Shown in pieces: positions 26,172-34,529 of a stretch of DNA of 64,000 nucleotides. The position numbers were made by a program, and so were the translations under genes. Below the pieces are notes generated by a model. It saw nothing but the letters and a program-made list of their open reading frames with translations, searched no databases and was not told where the DNA came from. How positions within the stretch are numbered: the first letter of the stretch is position 1; each line of letters begins with the position of its first letter. This DNA is from Lachnospiraceae bacterium. Lineage in GTDB: Bacteria; Bacillota; Clostridia; Lachnospirales; Lachnospiraceae. The stretch is taken from positions 1 through 64,000 of the forward strand of contig WSLY01000005.1 of the NCBI GenBank assembly GCA_013316825.1, read 5' to 3'.

Positions 26172-26596
26172 ATCTGCTGGAAAAAATAGAGGAAGCTTTT
26201 GCGGTGGAGGAGTTGGATATCAGAAGTTATTCACCGCTGACGCTCGCCTATATCGGCGATGCGGTCTATGATTTGATTATCAGGACGGTGGTGGTAGGGC
26301 GCGCTAACAGGGCAGCATCCGCCCTGCACAAGAAAACCAGCGGTTTCGTGAAGGCGAAAACACAGTCCGATGTGGTAGAAGTGCTGATACCGCATTTGAC
26401 GGAAGAGGAATTGGAAATATACAAGAGGGGGCGTAACGCAAAGTCGCACACGATGGCGAAAAATGCCAGCGTATCGGATTACAGGAGAGCGACGGGATTT
26501 GAAGCATTAGTCGGCTACCTGTATCTGACCGGAAATTTTGACAGGATACTGCAGCTTGTCACGAAAGGCATTGCAGAGATTGGTATGGTATTGTAG
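26156..26596 (+). CDS. mrnC: Mini-ribonuclease III (MrnC)
   Basis: A 146-residue RNase III catalytic domain without a double-stranded RNA-binding domain, which matures 23S rRNA ends in Bacillus. The signature LAYIGDAVYDLIIR, with the catalytic Asp, lies near residues 27-40; KAKTQSDVV and RRATGFEALVGYLYLTG complete the fold. It starts inside the cysS 3' end, as in the conserved cysS-mrnC-rlmB order of Firmicutes, and so is translationally coupled. Confidence 0.95.
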   Translation: MEESINLLEKIEEAFAVEELDIRSYSPLTLAYIGDAVYDLIIRTVVVGRANRAASALHKKTSGFVKAKTQSDVVEVLIPHLTEEELEIYKRGRNAKSHTMAKNASVSDYRRATGFEALVGYLYLTGNFDRILQLVTKGIAEIGMVL

Positions 26597-26686
26597 CGAG
26601 GCGTTGTGGCAGCGGCAGGCTGGTGAGGCAGGAGGGCGTTCAAAGCCGCGGCGGTGGCAGGCGGCGCGCCAGTACGGAGGATGCAT

Positions 26687-27430
26687 ATGGGATATGAAGA
26701 ATTTACAATAGAAGGCAGAAATGCGGTAATCGAGGCTTATCGTTCAGGCAGGGAGATAGATAAGCTCTATGTGCTTGACGGCTGTCAGGACGGACCCGTC
26801 ATGACAATCAAGCGGGAGGCAAAGAAAAAAGGAACGCTGGTAAAATTTGTGACGAAAGAGCGGCTTGACCAGCTTTCCGAAACCGGAAAGCATCAGGGTG
26901 TGATTGCTTGTGCGGCGGCGTATGCCTATGCTGAGGTGGGGGATATGCTGGAAGCAGCAAAAAGAAAGGGAGAGGCGCCTTTTTTATTTCTTTTGGATAA
27001 CATAGAAGACCCGCACAATCTGGGTGCGATTATTAGGACGGCGAATCTTTCGGGGGCGCATGGCGTCATCATTCCCAAAAACCGTGCCGTAGGCCTGACA
27101 GCTACTGTGGCAAAGACCTCTGCCGGCGCAGTCAATTATACGCCTGTTGCGCGGGTCACGAATCTGGCGAGAACCATAGAAGACTTGAAGAAGGAAGGTA
27201 TTTGGTTTGTGTGCGCGGATATGGGCGGTACGGTGATGTATGATTTGGATTTAAAAGGTCCCATAGGTCTGGTGATTGGCAGTGAAGGGGAAGGCGTGGG
27301 CAGGCTTACAAAGGAAAAGTGTGACATGGCGGCGGCAATTCCGATGCAGGGGGATATTGATTCCCTGAATGCGTCGGTGGCGGCAGGCGTACTGGCATAT
27401 GAGATTGTGCGGCAAAGGTTAAAAGGTTGA
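26687..27430 (+). CDS. rlmB: 23S rRNA 2'-O-methyltransferase, TrmH/RlmB (SPOUT) family
   Basis: The ATG at 26687 was chosen because CGGAGG (26675-26680) lies 6 bases before it, whereas an ATG at 26681 abuts the Shine-Dalgarno. The 247-residue protein has an N-terminal substrate-binding domain (TGKHQGVIACAAAYAYAE) and a C-terminal SPOUT knot with NLGAIIRTANLSGAHG, VIGSEGEGVGRL and IPMQGDIDSLNASVAAGVLA. It would use SAM to methylate a guanosine ribose in 23S rRNA. The 84-bp gap before it is unusually GC-rich with no terminator. In Bacillus a yacP gene follows; here sigH comes directly. Confidence 0.93.
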   Translation: MGYEEFTIEGRNAVIEAYRSGREIDKLYVLDGCQDGPVMTIKREAKKKGTLVKFVTKERLDQLSETGKHQGVIACAAAYAYAEVGDMLEAAKRKGEAPFLFLLDNIEDPHNLGAIIRTANLSGAHGVIIPKNRAVGLTATVAKTSAGAVNYTPVARVTNLARTIEDLKKEGIWFVCADMGGTVMYDLDLKGPIGLVIGSEGEGVGRLTKEKCDMAAAIPMQGDIDSLNASVAAGVLAYEIVRQRLKG

Positions 27431-27454
27431 AAGAAAATCTTTCAGGAGACAAAA

Positions 27455-28084
27455 ATGACTGGGAAAGGGAAGCATATGCCGGATTTTGAGCAGGCGTCGG
27501 ATGAGGAGCTGATTGTCAGGCTGCGGGACGGGGAAAAGCAGATTACAGATTATATTATGGAGAAATACAAAAACCTTGTCAGAAGCAAAGCAGGCTCCAT
27601 GTATATTTTGGGGGCGGACAGGGATGATTTGATACAGGAAGGCATGATAGGGCTTTTCAAGGCAATCCGCGATTATGACAGCGGCAGGGATGCCAGTTTC
27701 TTTACTTTTGCGGAGCTGTGTATCAGCAGGCAGATGTATTCTGCGGTGCAGGCGGCGGGAAGAATGAAACACATTCCGCTCAACACTTATATTTCCCTGT
27801 ATGGAAACGGTACAGAGCATGGGGAAGAGGAGGATGGCATTTTAAGCATACTGGCGGACCACGGCTTAAATCCGGAGGACTTTGTCATAGACAGGGAGAA
27901 TGTGGAGCTGCTTGAAAAGAAGATGGAGCAGGAGCTGAGCGGTTTTGAAAAACAGGTGCTGGATTTGTATATCACAGGTATGAGTTACAGCCAGATAGCA
28001 AGGGTGCTGGGACGCGATGAAAAATCAACGGATAACGCCCTGCAGCGGGTAAAGGGCAAAATCAAAAAAATGATACTGGAATAA
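27455..28084 (+). CDS. sigH: RNA polymerase sigma-H factor (stationary phase / sporulation onset)
   Basis: A 209-residue sigma-70 family protein. DEELIVRLRDGEKQITDYIMEKY and LGADRDDLIQEGMIGLFKAIRDYD are the SigH region 2 signatures, and ISRQMYSAVQAAGRMKHIPL follows. Region 4 is at the C-terminus (GFEKQVLDLYITGMSYSQIA). SigH directs early sporulation and, in some Firmicutes, competence genes. AGGAGA lies 6 bases before the ATG. Its place after rlmB matches the Bacillus gene order. Together with sigK it shows a sporulation programme. Confidence 0.94.
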   Translation: MTGKGKHMPDFEQASDEELIVRLRDGEKQITDYIMEKYKNLVRSKAGSMYILGADRDDLIQEGMIGLFKAIRDYDSGRDASFFTFAELCISRQMYSAVQAAGRMKHIPLNTYISLYGNGTEHGEEEDGILSILADHGLNPEDFVIDRENVELLEKKMEQELSGFEKQVLDLYITGMSYSQIARVLGRDEKSTDNALQRVKGKIKKMILE

Positions 28085-28107
28085 ATTAAAAAATTGCATT
28101 TTGTGTA

Positions 28108-28136
28108 TGTAAAAATGAAAAAGAGTGTGTTATAAT
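28108..28136 (+). promoter_or_regulatory. Promoter candidate for the 95-residue hypothetical gene
   Basis: A perfect TATAAT (28131-28136) is present; the -35 at 17 bp (TGTAAA) is poor. Confidence 0.45.
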
Positions 28137-28179
28137 CACATAGTAATGCCCCAAAAAATTTTGATTTGGAGATGATTTT

Positions 28180-28467
28180 ATGCAGCCGGAGTACACGAAA
28201 GTAAAAGTGCATAATGAAATTGAACTTTGCGAGACGGCGGATATGGAAATGAAACAAAAGATAGAGAGGGTGCTTTTGCACAACCGTATCTCTTACTACA
28301 TAAAGTGGTATAAGCAGGGACTGTTCAGGCGCAACCGGAATATCTGTATCTTCTGTATCAACGACAGTGCGAAAGAGGAAGCGGAGCAGCTGGTTCATTC
28401 GCTGGAGGAGGGGATAGAAGAGAAGGTGCGTTTTCTGATGCGCAGGACAGAGGAAAGTTTTTTTTAA
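28180..28467 (+). CDS. Hypothetical 95-residue cytoplasmic protein
   Basis: A small soluble protein rich in Glu, Lys and Arg with an alpha/beta pattern: a beta strand, the helix ETADMEMKQKIERVLLHNR, strands SYYIKW and NICIFCIND, and a long C-terminal helix. The layout resembles DUF2007-like signal-transducing folds, but I cannot assign it. It has its own promoter candidate, GGAG before the start, and a strong terminator after it, so it is a stand-alone transcript between sigH and an antiporter gene. Confidence 0.7.
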   Translation: MQPEYTKVKVHNEIELCETADMEMKQKIERVLLHNRISYYIKWYKQGLFRRNRNICIFCINDSAKEEAEQLVHSLEEGIEEKVRFLMRRTEESFF

Positions 28468-28477
28468 CACATGAAAG

Positions 28478-28514
28478 AGGCCTATTTCATTATAAAATGA
28501 AGTAGGCTGTTTAT
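28478..28514 (+). terminator. Intrinsic terminator after the 95-residue gene
   Basis: AGGCCTATTTCAT (28478-28490) pairs with ATGAAGTAGGCT (28498-28509) with one bulge, followed by a short GTTTATT tail. Confidence 0.75.
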
Positions 28515-28566
28515 TCGTTACAATACAAGAATACGAAATTGGAAAAGAAGCAAAACGGAGGAGATT

Positions 28567-29754
28567 ATGGAAGCGTATTATGTGTTTAAGGATTTGGCGA
28601 TTATCATTATTTTTGCTAAGTTTTTTGGGATTCTGGCGAGAAAATTGAAAGCGCCGCAGGTAGTGGGAGAGATTATTGCGGGACTGCTGATTGGACCGAG
28701 TATTTTGGGGCTGGTGCAGCAGTCCGATTTTCTGCTTGACATGGCGGAAATCGGCGTGGTGCTGTTAATGTTTTCTGCCGGTTTGGAGACCAATTTGAAG
28801 GAGCTTTTGAAAACAGGTCCGAAGGCGCTTTTGATAGCCTGCGCGGGCGTTTTTGTACCGCTTATCGGGGGTGCATTGCTCTATATGGGCTTTTACGGAA
28901 TGGCGCCATGGGGGTCTGAGAATTTTTACAAGGCGGTGTTTATGGGTGTGATTCTGACGGCGACTTCCGTCAGCATTACCGTGGAAACACTCAAGGAAAT
29001 GGGGAAGCTGAAAGGAAAAGTAGGCACGACTATTTTGAGCGCGGCGATTATCGATGATGTGATTGGCATCATTGTGCTGACTTTCGTCATCGGCTTTAAA
29101 AATCCGGATTCCAATCCCGGTAAGGTCGTGTTGAATACGGCGCTGTTCTTTGTATTTGCGATTGTGGTGGGGCTGTTGATTTATAAGCTGATTAAATTTT
29201 TGGACAACAAGTATCCGCATACGAGGAGAATTCCTATTATCGGGCTTTCTCTCTGCCTTGCTTTTGCCTATATTGCCGAGCGGTATTTTGGCATAGCGGA
29301 TATCACAGGCGCTTATGTAGCAGGTATTATTCTCTGCTCCATCAGGGATTCGGAATATATAGCCGAAAAGATGGATATCAATTCTTACATGATATTCGGT
29401 CCGGTATTTTTTGCCAGCATAGGGCTGAAAACAAGCTTGAACAGTATGACAGGCGCCCTCCTGCTTTTCTCCCTGTGTTTTGTCCTTGCGGGACTTATCA
29501 CCAAGATTATGGGCTGCGGGCTGATGTCCAGATTCTGCGGCTTTAGGGGAATGGAATGCATCAAAATCGGCGTGGGTATGATGACAAGAGGAGAGGTTGC
29601 GCTGATTGTGGCGCAGAAAGGATTGGCCGTAGGGCTGCTGACGCCGGAGTATTTTGCTTCCGTTATCCTGTTAATTATTGTGTCCAGTATTGCGACACCC
29701 ATTATTTTAAAAGTTTTGTACAGCAAAACACCGGAGGAGACGGCTAAAAATTAA
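28567..29754 (+). CDS. Kef/GerN-type cation:proton antiporter (CPA2 family)
   Basis: A 395-residue membrane protein with about 12-13 helices and no C-terminal TrkA-N domain. The N-terminus has APQVVGEIIAGLLIGPSILG, the family hallmark. ATSVSITVETLKEMGK and SAAIIDDVIGIIVL carry the paired Asp residues (DD) of the ion-binding site, and MTRGEVALIVAQKGLA is also conserved. It would exchange Na+ or K+ for protons; GerN-like members act in spore germination, but that is only a possibility here. GGAGG precedes the ATG. It is flanked by a terminator and by the RND promoter, so it is probably monocistronic. Confidence 0.93.
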   Translation: MEAYYVFKDLAIIIIFAKFFGILARKLKAPQVVGEIIAGLLIGPSILGLVQQSDFLLDMAEIGVVLLMFSAGLETNLKELLKTGPKALLIACAGVFVPLIGGALLYMGFYGMAPWGSENFYKAVFMGVILTATSVSITVETLKEMGKLKGKVGTTILSAAIIDDVIGIIVLTFVIGFKNPDSNPGKVVLNTALFFVFAIVVGLLIYKLIKFLDNKYPHTRRIPIIGLSLCLAFAYIAERYFGIADITGAYVAGIILCSIRDSEYIAEKMDINSYMIFGPVFFASIGLKTSLNSMTGALLLFSLCFVLAGLITKIMGCGLMSRFCGFRGMECIKIGVGMMTRGEVALIVAQKGLAVGLLTPEYFASVILLIIVSSIATPIILKVLYSKTPEETAKN

Positions 29755-29776
29755 TTTTCTTTTTAGAAATGTTTCA

Positions 29777-29805
29777 TTGACATCCCATAGAGAGACGCCT
29801 ATAAT
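29777..29805 (+). promoter_or_regulatory. Consensus sigma-A promoter of the RND pump operon
   Basis: TTGACA (29777-29782) and TATAAT (29800-29805) with a 17-bp spacer form a perfect consensus promoter, the strongest in the window, which implies tight repression when uninduced. Confidence 0.9.
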
Positions 29806-29818
29806 CAAGGCATAAAAC

Positions 29819-29832
29819 TGACCGGTCGGTCA
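29819..29832 (+). promoter_or_regulatory. TetR-family operator overlapping the RND transcription start
   Basis: TGACCG-GT-CGGTCA is a 6+2+6 palindrome centred about 20 bp after the -10 box, a common position and form for TetR-family operators. The TetR gene at 33867 is the obvious candidate repressor (inference). Confidence 0.7.
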
Positions 29833-29911
29833 TATTCCTGCTGATGCGAAGAAGAGAATCCGCGGAAGATGTAAGACCGGTATTCTATTGAAAAAATGGA
29901 GGATGGGTCAG

Positions 29912-32900
29912 ATGATATCCAGATTCAGTGTGAAAAAACCGTATACGGTACTGGTGGGCGTGGTGCTTGCCATTGTGTTGGGCGTGGTTTCCTTTACTAG
30001 AATGACGGCGGATTTGCTGCCAAACATCAGTCTTCCGTATGTGATTGTTATGACAACCTACGTGGGGGCAAGTCCGGAAACGGTAGAGACGGTGGTGACA
30101 AAGCCGGTGGAAGCTTCCATGGCTACGGTCAGCAATATCGAGAGCATCAATTCCGTGTCCAGTGAAAATTATTCCATGGTGATTCTGGAATTTGCACAGA
30201 CGGCGGATATGGATTCCATCTCCCTTGAAATCAGGGAGAACCTAGACCAGATAAGCGGTTACTGGCAGGATGATCTGATAGGCAGCCCGATTATTATGAA
30301 GCTGAATCCCGATATGATGCCGGTTATGATAGCGGCGGCGGGCATAGAGGGAAAGGACGTGGCGGAGGTCAGCCGTTACATAAAGGATGTTATCATGCCG
30401 GAGCTGGAAAGTCTGGAGGGCGTTGCCTCGGTGAGCGCTACCGGTATGATTGAGGAAAATGTCAATGTCATTATAAGGCAGGAGAAAATCGACGCGGTAA
30501 ACGAGCGGATTCGTGCCGCCATTGATTCCAAACTTGACGAGGCAGGGCAGGAGCTTGCGGACGGCAAGGCAGAGTTTTATGACAGTATGGGCGTGGAGCC
30601 CGATGACAGCGAGGGAATGACAGAGCGGCTTGAAAGTGCCCAGAGCAGGCTGGAAGCGGCAAAGAAAGAACTGGAGGCATTGCGGGCATCTGCTTCTGCG
30701 GACCTTACCATGTTAGAGCAGATGACGTCGGCGCTGGCACAGTTGGAAAGCGCGGCGGCAATGGCGCAGGGCGCGGCAGGACAGTTGGATGCCATGATAG
30801 AGGGGCTGAAGGCAGGGTATTCGGCGGTAGAGCACACGGCTGCTGCATACGGCATGGATGAGCCTGCAAGACAGGCGGCAATCGGAGCTTTTAAAGAGAA
30901 TACCATGGCACAGCTTACAGCGGCGGGACTGCCGGCGGATACCATAAACGCCATAAATGTGCTGGACTGGTCTGCACAGTTTGGGGCAGATGCGTCCGCA
31001 GAAAGCGGTGTGACCGTGTGCGGTCTTTTGTATGCCTACAAAGCGTCTTTAGAGAGTCTGCCTGTACAGGCTGAGGAGCTTAGGGCAAGTATTGCGGTGA
31101 AATCCTTGTGCACGGTATACGATGCACAGGCGACGGCAGCGTACATGGAAAGTCTGCGGGAGCAGCTTGCCGCGTACAACAGCAATCTGACAAAGATAGA
31201 AGAACAGCTTACGGCGCTGTCTCAGGGAGAGGAAGCGCTTGTACAGATAGAAGAAGGAGAACAACAGCTCAAAGAAGCCAGGGAAGATGCTTACGCAAAC
31301 GCAGATATGAAGGATGTTCTGACGATGGATACCGTGTCCGCGCTGCTTACCGCACAGAATTTTTCCATGCCGGCGGGCTATGTGACGGAAGAAGGCGTCT
31401 CTTATCTGGTGCGCGTGGGCGACAAGCCGCAGACGGCAGAAGAGATGGCGGCGATGCCGCTGCTCAATCTGCATATGGAAGGGCTTGAGACCATCACGCT
31501 CGCAGATGTGGCGGATGTTTTTTACACGGACAATTCCGACGAAGTGTATGCCAATATCAATGGCAGCGCGGGCGTTATGCTGTCCATACAGAAGCAGACG
31601 GGATATTCGACGGGAGAAGTTTCGGATGCGCTGCTTTTGCGCTTTGAGGAGCTGATGGAAGAAAATCCTGATTTGCAGATGATTGCCCTGATGGATCAGG
31701 GAATTTACATCGACCTTGTTATGGATACCATTGTCAACAACGTGGTGTTTGGCGCTCTGCTTGCTATCTTAATCCTGATTTTGTTTTTGAAAGATTTGCG
31801 TCCGACGCTGGTGGTAGCTTTCTCCATTCCCATCAGTCTTGTGACGGCGATTGTGTGCATGTATTTCAGCGGCGTTACCTTGAATATTATTTCCCTCTCC
31901 GGACTGGCGCTGGGAATCGGTATGCTGGTGGACAATTCCATCGTGGTGATTGAAAATATATACAGATTGCGGGGAGAAGGCAGGAGTATGCGAGCGGCTG
32001 CAATCGAGGGGGCCAAGGAAGTTGCCGGCGCGATTATGGCTTCCACGCTTACCACTATCTGCGTTTTTGCGCCGATTGTATTTACGGAAGGCATTACCAG
32101 ACAGCTCTTTGTGGACATGGGGCTGACGATTGCGTATTCGCTGCTTGCAAGCCTTCTGATCGCCCTGACGGTAGTACCTGCCATGGCTTCCAAAATGATG
32201 ACAAAGACAAAGGAGCAGAAGGAAGGGAAGTTGTTTGGCGGGCTGGTAAAAGGATATGAAAAACTTTTGCGGCTGGCACTAAAAGGCAAACCGGTAGTGC
32301 TTCTGCTGGTAGTGGCTCTGCTTGTAGGGAGCGCCCTTGCCGCCGTATCCAACGGTACGGCATTTATGTCGGATATGGACAGCACGCAGCTTACCGTCTC
32401 CGTATCGCTTGGAGAGGAGGCTTCTCTTCAGGATACGGCGCAAGTGACGGATGAGGTGGTGAGGCGTATCAAGGAGCTGCCTGACGTGCAGGACGTAGGC
32501 GCTATGTCCAGCGCCTCCACCATGACGATGCTGACCGGCGGACAGGGCAGCGGCAATGCTGCATCCATCTATGTTACGACAGTGCAGGATAAAACCATGA
32601 CAAATGAGGAGCTTGGTGCGCTGATTGTGGAGCGCACCGCTGATTTGCAGGCGGAAATTACGGTGGATGCTTCCAGTATGGATATGTCGGCGTTAGGAGG
32701 CAGCGGCATTACGGTAAGGGTAGAAGGAAGGGAACTGGATACCATACAGAAAATTGCAGGTGAGATAGCGGTGCTTCTTGCTGAGGTAGAAGGAACTGCC
32801 GAGGTGTCGGATGGCATGGAGGAGAGCGGCGAGGAGCTGCGTGTTACGGTGGATAAAGAGGCTGCCATGGAGTACGGACTTACAGTTGCACAGGTGTTTT

Positions 32901-33784
32901 CACAGATTTCCGAGAGACTGAAGGAAAATGGCGCCGCTACGACGCTTGCTGAGGCGGATAAGGACTATGGCGTCTATGTAATAGATGAGGAAAATGAGGC
33001 GCTGACCAGAGCACTTTTGCAGTCTTTGATGCTGGAGGGGACAGATGCGGATGGCACATGTGAAGTGAAGCTTTCCGAGATAGCGGCTTTTGAGATGCGG
33101 GAAAGCTTAACCTCTATCCGGCGTGCCGACCAGACCCGCTATGTGGCGGTGTCGGCGCAGATAGCCGAGGGCTATAACGTGGGGCAGGTGGCTGCAGCGG
33201 TAGAGAAAAAGCTTGCGGATTATACGATGCCTGACGGCTACAGGCTGGTGTTTGCAGGTGAAAATGAAACCATAAATGACGCGATGGAGCAGGTAATGCT
33301 TATGCTGGTGCTTGCGCTGGTGTTTATGTATTTGATTATGGTGGCGCAGTTCCAGTCTCTGTTATCTCCATTTATTATTATGTTTACCATACCGCTTGCT
33401 TTTACAGGGGGCTTGCTCGGACTGTTCTTTACGGGCAGCGAGGTCAGCGTCATTGCGCTGATTGGCTTTGTTATGCTGTCGGGTATTATTGTTAATAATG
33501 GTATCGTGCTTATCGACTACATGAACCAGCTTCGGGAGAGCGGCATGGAAAAGAAGGAGGCAATCCTGACGGCGGGGCGCACAAGACTGCGTCCGGTGCT
33601 GATGACGGCGCTGACGACGATACTGGCGTTGTCGACCATGGTATTCAGCCGGGATATGGGGGCGGAGATGATGCGCCCTATGGCAATCGTGACGATAGGC
33701 GGTCTTTTGTACGGCACCCTTTTGACCCTGATTGTGATTCCCTGTGTGTATGATTTACTCATCAGGGAGAAGAAAGCGCGTTGA
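29912..33784 (+). CDS. RND-family efflux transporter with a large insertion in the first extracytoplasmic loop
   Basis: This 1290-residue pump of the AcrB/HAE1 type starts at ATG 29912, 9 bases after GGAGG (a TTG at 29888 and ATG at 29903 are worse). RND order is intact: TM1; loop 1; TM2-7 including MLVDNSIVVIENIYRL, which holds the proton-relay Asp; TM7; a second loop of about 310 residues; and TM8-12 with GIIVNNGIVLIDYMNQLR. Loop 1 is about 565 residues rather than about 300. Residues of about 190-475 are a heptad-rich helical insertion (ESAQSRLEAAKKELEAL). No membrane-fusion or outer-membrane gene is adjacent, as expected in a monoderm. A drug or lipid substrate is likely but unknown. Confidence 0.92.
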   Translation: MISRFSVKKPYTVLVGVVLAIVLGVVSFTRMTADLLPNISLPYVIVMTTYVGASPETVETVVTKPVEASMATVSNIESINSVSSENYSMVILEFAQTADMDSISLEIRENLDQISGYWQDDLIGSPIIMKLNPDMMPVMIAAAGIEGKDVAEVSRYIKDVIMPELESLEGVASVSATGMIEENVNVIIRQEKIDAVNERIRAAIDSKLDEAGQELADGKAEFYDSMGVEPDDSEGMTERLESAQSRLEAAKKELEALRASASADLTMLEQMTSALAQLESAAAMAQGAAGQLDAMIEGLKAGYSAVEHTAAAYGMDEPARQAAIGAFKENTMAQLTAAGLPADTINAINVLDWSAQFGADASAESGVTVCGLLYAYKASLESLPVQAEELRASIAVKSLCTVYDAQATAAYMESLREQLAAYNSNLTKIEEQLTALSQGEEALVQIEEGEQQLKEAREDAYANADMKDVLTMDTVSALLTAQNFSMPAGYVTEEGVSYLVRVGDKPQTAEEMAAMPLLNLHMEGLETITLADVADVFYTDNSDEVYANINGSAGVMLSIQKQTGYSTGEVSDALLLRFEELMEENPDLQMIALMDQGIYIDLVMDTIVNNVVFGALLAILILILFLKDLRPTLVVAFSIPISLVTAIVCMYFSGVTLNIISLSGLALGIGMLVDNSIVVIENIYRLRGEGRSMRAAAIEGAKEVAGAIMASTLTTICVFAPIVFTEGITRQLFVDMGLTIAYSLLASLLIALTVVPAMASKMMTKTKEQKEGKLFGGLVKGYEKLLRLALKGKPVVLLLVVALLVGSALAAVSNGTAFMSDMDSTQLTVSVSLGEEASLQDTAQVTDEVVRRIKELPDVQDVGAMSSASTMTMLTGGQGSGNAASIYVTTVQDKTMTNEELGALIVERTADLQAEITVDASSMDMSALGGSGITVRVEGRELDTIQKIAGEIAVLLAEVEGTAEVSDGMEESGEELRVTVDKEAAMEYGLTVAQVFSQISERLKENGAATTLAEADKDYGVYVIDEENEALTRALLQSLMLEGTDADGTCEVKLSEIAAFEMRESLTSIRRADQTRYVAVSAQIAEGYNVGQVAAAVEKKLADYTMPDGYRLVFAGENETINDAMEQVMLMLVLALVFMYLIMVAQFQSLLSPFIIMFTIPLAFTGGLLGLFFTGSEVSVIALIGFVMLSGIIVNNGIVLIDYMNQLRESGMEKKEAILTAGRTRLRPVLMTALTTILALSTMVFSRDMGAEMMRPMAIVTIGGLLYGTLLTLIVIPCVYDLLIREKKAR

Positions 33785-33818
33785 GACGGCTCAGAAAAAT
33801 CTTTTAATCTTGATTTGA

Positions 33819-33854
33819 GGGTCAGGTGAACATGCTTGCATGTTCGCTTGACCC
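33819..33854 (+). promoter_or_regulatory. 17-bp stem-loop between the RND gene and its TetR gene
   Basis: 33819-33835 pairs with 33838-33854 over a two-base loop, with only two G-U pairs as imperfections. No T-run follows. The Shine-Dalgarno of the TetR gene starts 3 bases after it. It may be an mRNA stability or processing element, or an operator (core GAACATGC-TT-GCATGTTC). Confidence 0.7.
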
Positions 33855-33866
33855 ATGGAGGCAAAA

Positions 33867-34529
33867 ATGGCAAAAATTACGGGAAAAGAGCCCATGGAGC
33901 GGCTTCCCGCAAAGGCGGTCAGACTGTATCGGGCGGTGGCGGCACTGATTGCAGAAGGTGCGGATGTGGGAACCCTTAAGGTAGCACAGATAACGGAGCG
34001 TGCCGGCATCGGAAAAGGTACGGCGTATGCTTACTTTGACACAAGGGAAGAGATTATCGTCTATGCGCTTATTTTTTTCATGGAGGAAACGGCAAAGAAG
34101 CTGGAAGAGGAAATAGAAGAAAAAGAAAAGTTTGCCGAGAAAATGGAGCTGTGTATGGATGTGGCAGAAAGGCAGATGCAAAAAGGCGCCTGCCTGCTGT
34201 GTCTTATTAATCTTTTGCTGGAAAGCTCGGAAATGGGCACCTTGTTCAGAAGCATTTTGGAAGAGCGCAAAAAAGCAGGTATCTGTCAGCCGGAGCTTAC
34301 CTGCCGGAAAATCATTAAGAAGGGGATTATGGACGGAGAAATCAGAAGGGAGCTGCCGGTTGATTACATGGTATACGTGCTGCTGACAAAATTGGCAGCT
34401 TATATGGCGTACATGTTTCACAGAAAACCGGAGACAGAACAAAACGAAGCCGGCAAAACCGAATTATCCGTGCAGGAATTCCGAAAATATCTTTTACAGG
34501 GAATTCTGGAGGAATTTCAGGCAGAGTGA
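33867..34529 (+). CDS. TetR/AcrR-family transcriptional regulator
   Basis: The ATG at 33867 lies 5 bases after GGAGG; an in-frame ATG at 33855 overlaps that site. The 220-residue protein has the N-terminal HTH (VAQITERAGIGKGTAYAYFDTREEI, about residues 43-65) and an all-helical ligand-binding domain with MQKGACLLCLINLLLES. It follows the RND gene in the same direction, so it is probably cotranscribed and represses the upstream promoter at 29777 through the palindrome at 29819 (inference). Its 3' end overlaps the convergent DtxR gene by 13 bp. Confidence 0.92.
   Translation: MAKITGKEPMERLPAKAVRLYRAVAALIAEGADVGTLKVAQITERAGIGKGTAYAYFDTREEIIVYALIFFMEETAKKLEEEIEEKEKFAEKMELCMDVAERQMQKGACLLCLINLLLESSEMGTLFRSILEERKKAGICQPELTCRKIIKKGIMDGEIRRELPVDYMVYVLLTKLAAYMAYMFHRKPETEQNEAGKTELSVQEFRKYLLQGILEEFQAE

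Noticed and set aside
29888..29911. Upstream TTG or ATG start of the RND gene
   Set aside because: Both lie before or directly on the GGAGG that correctly spaces ATG 29912.
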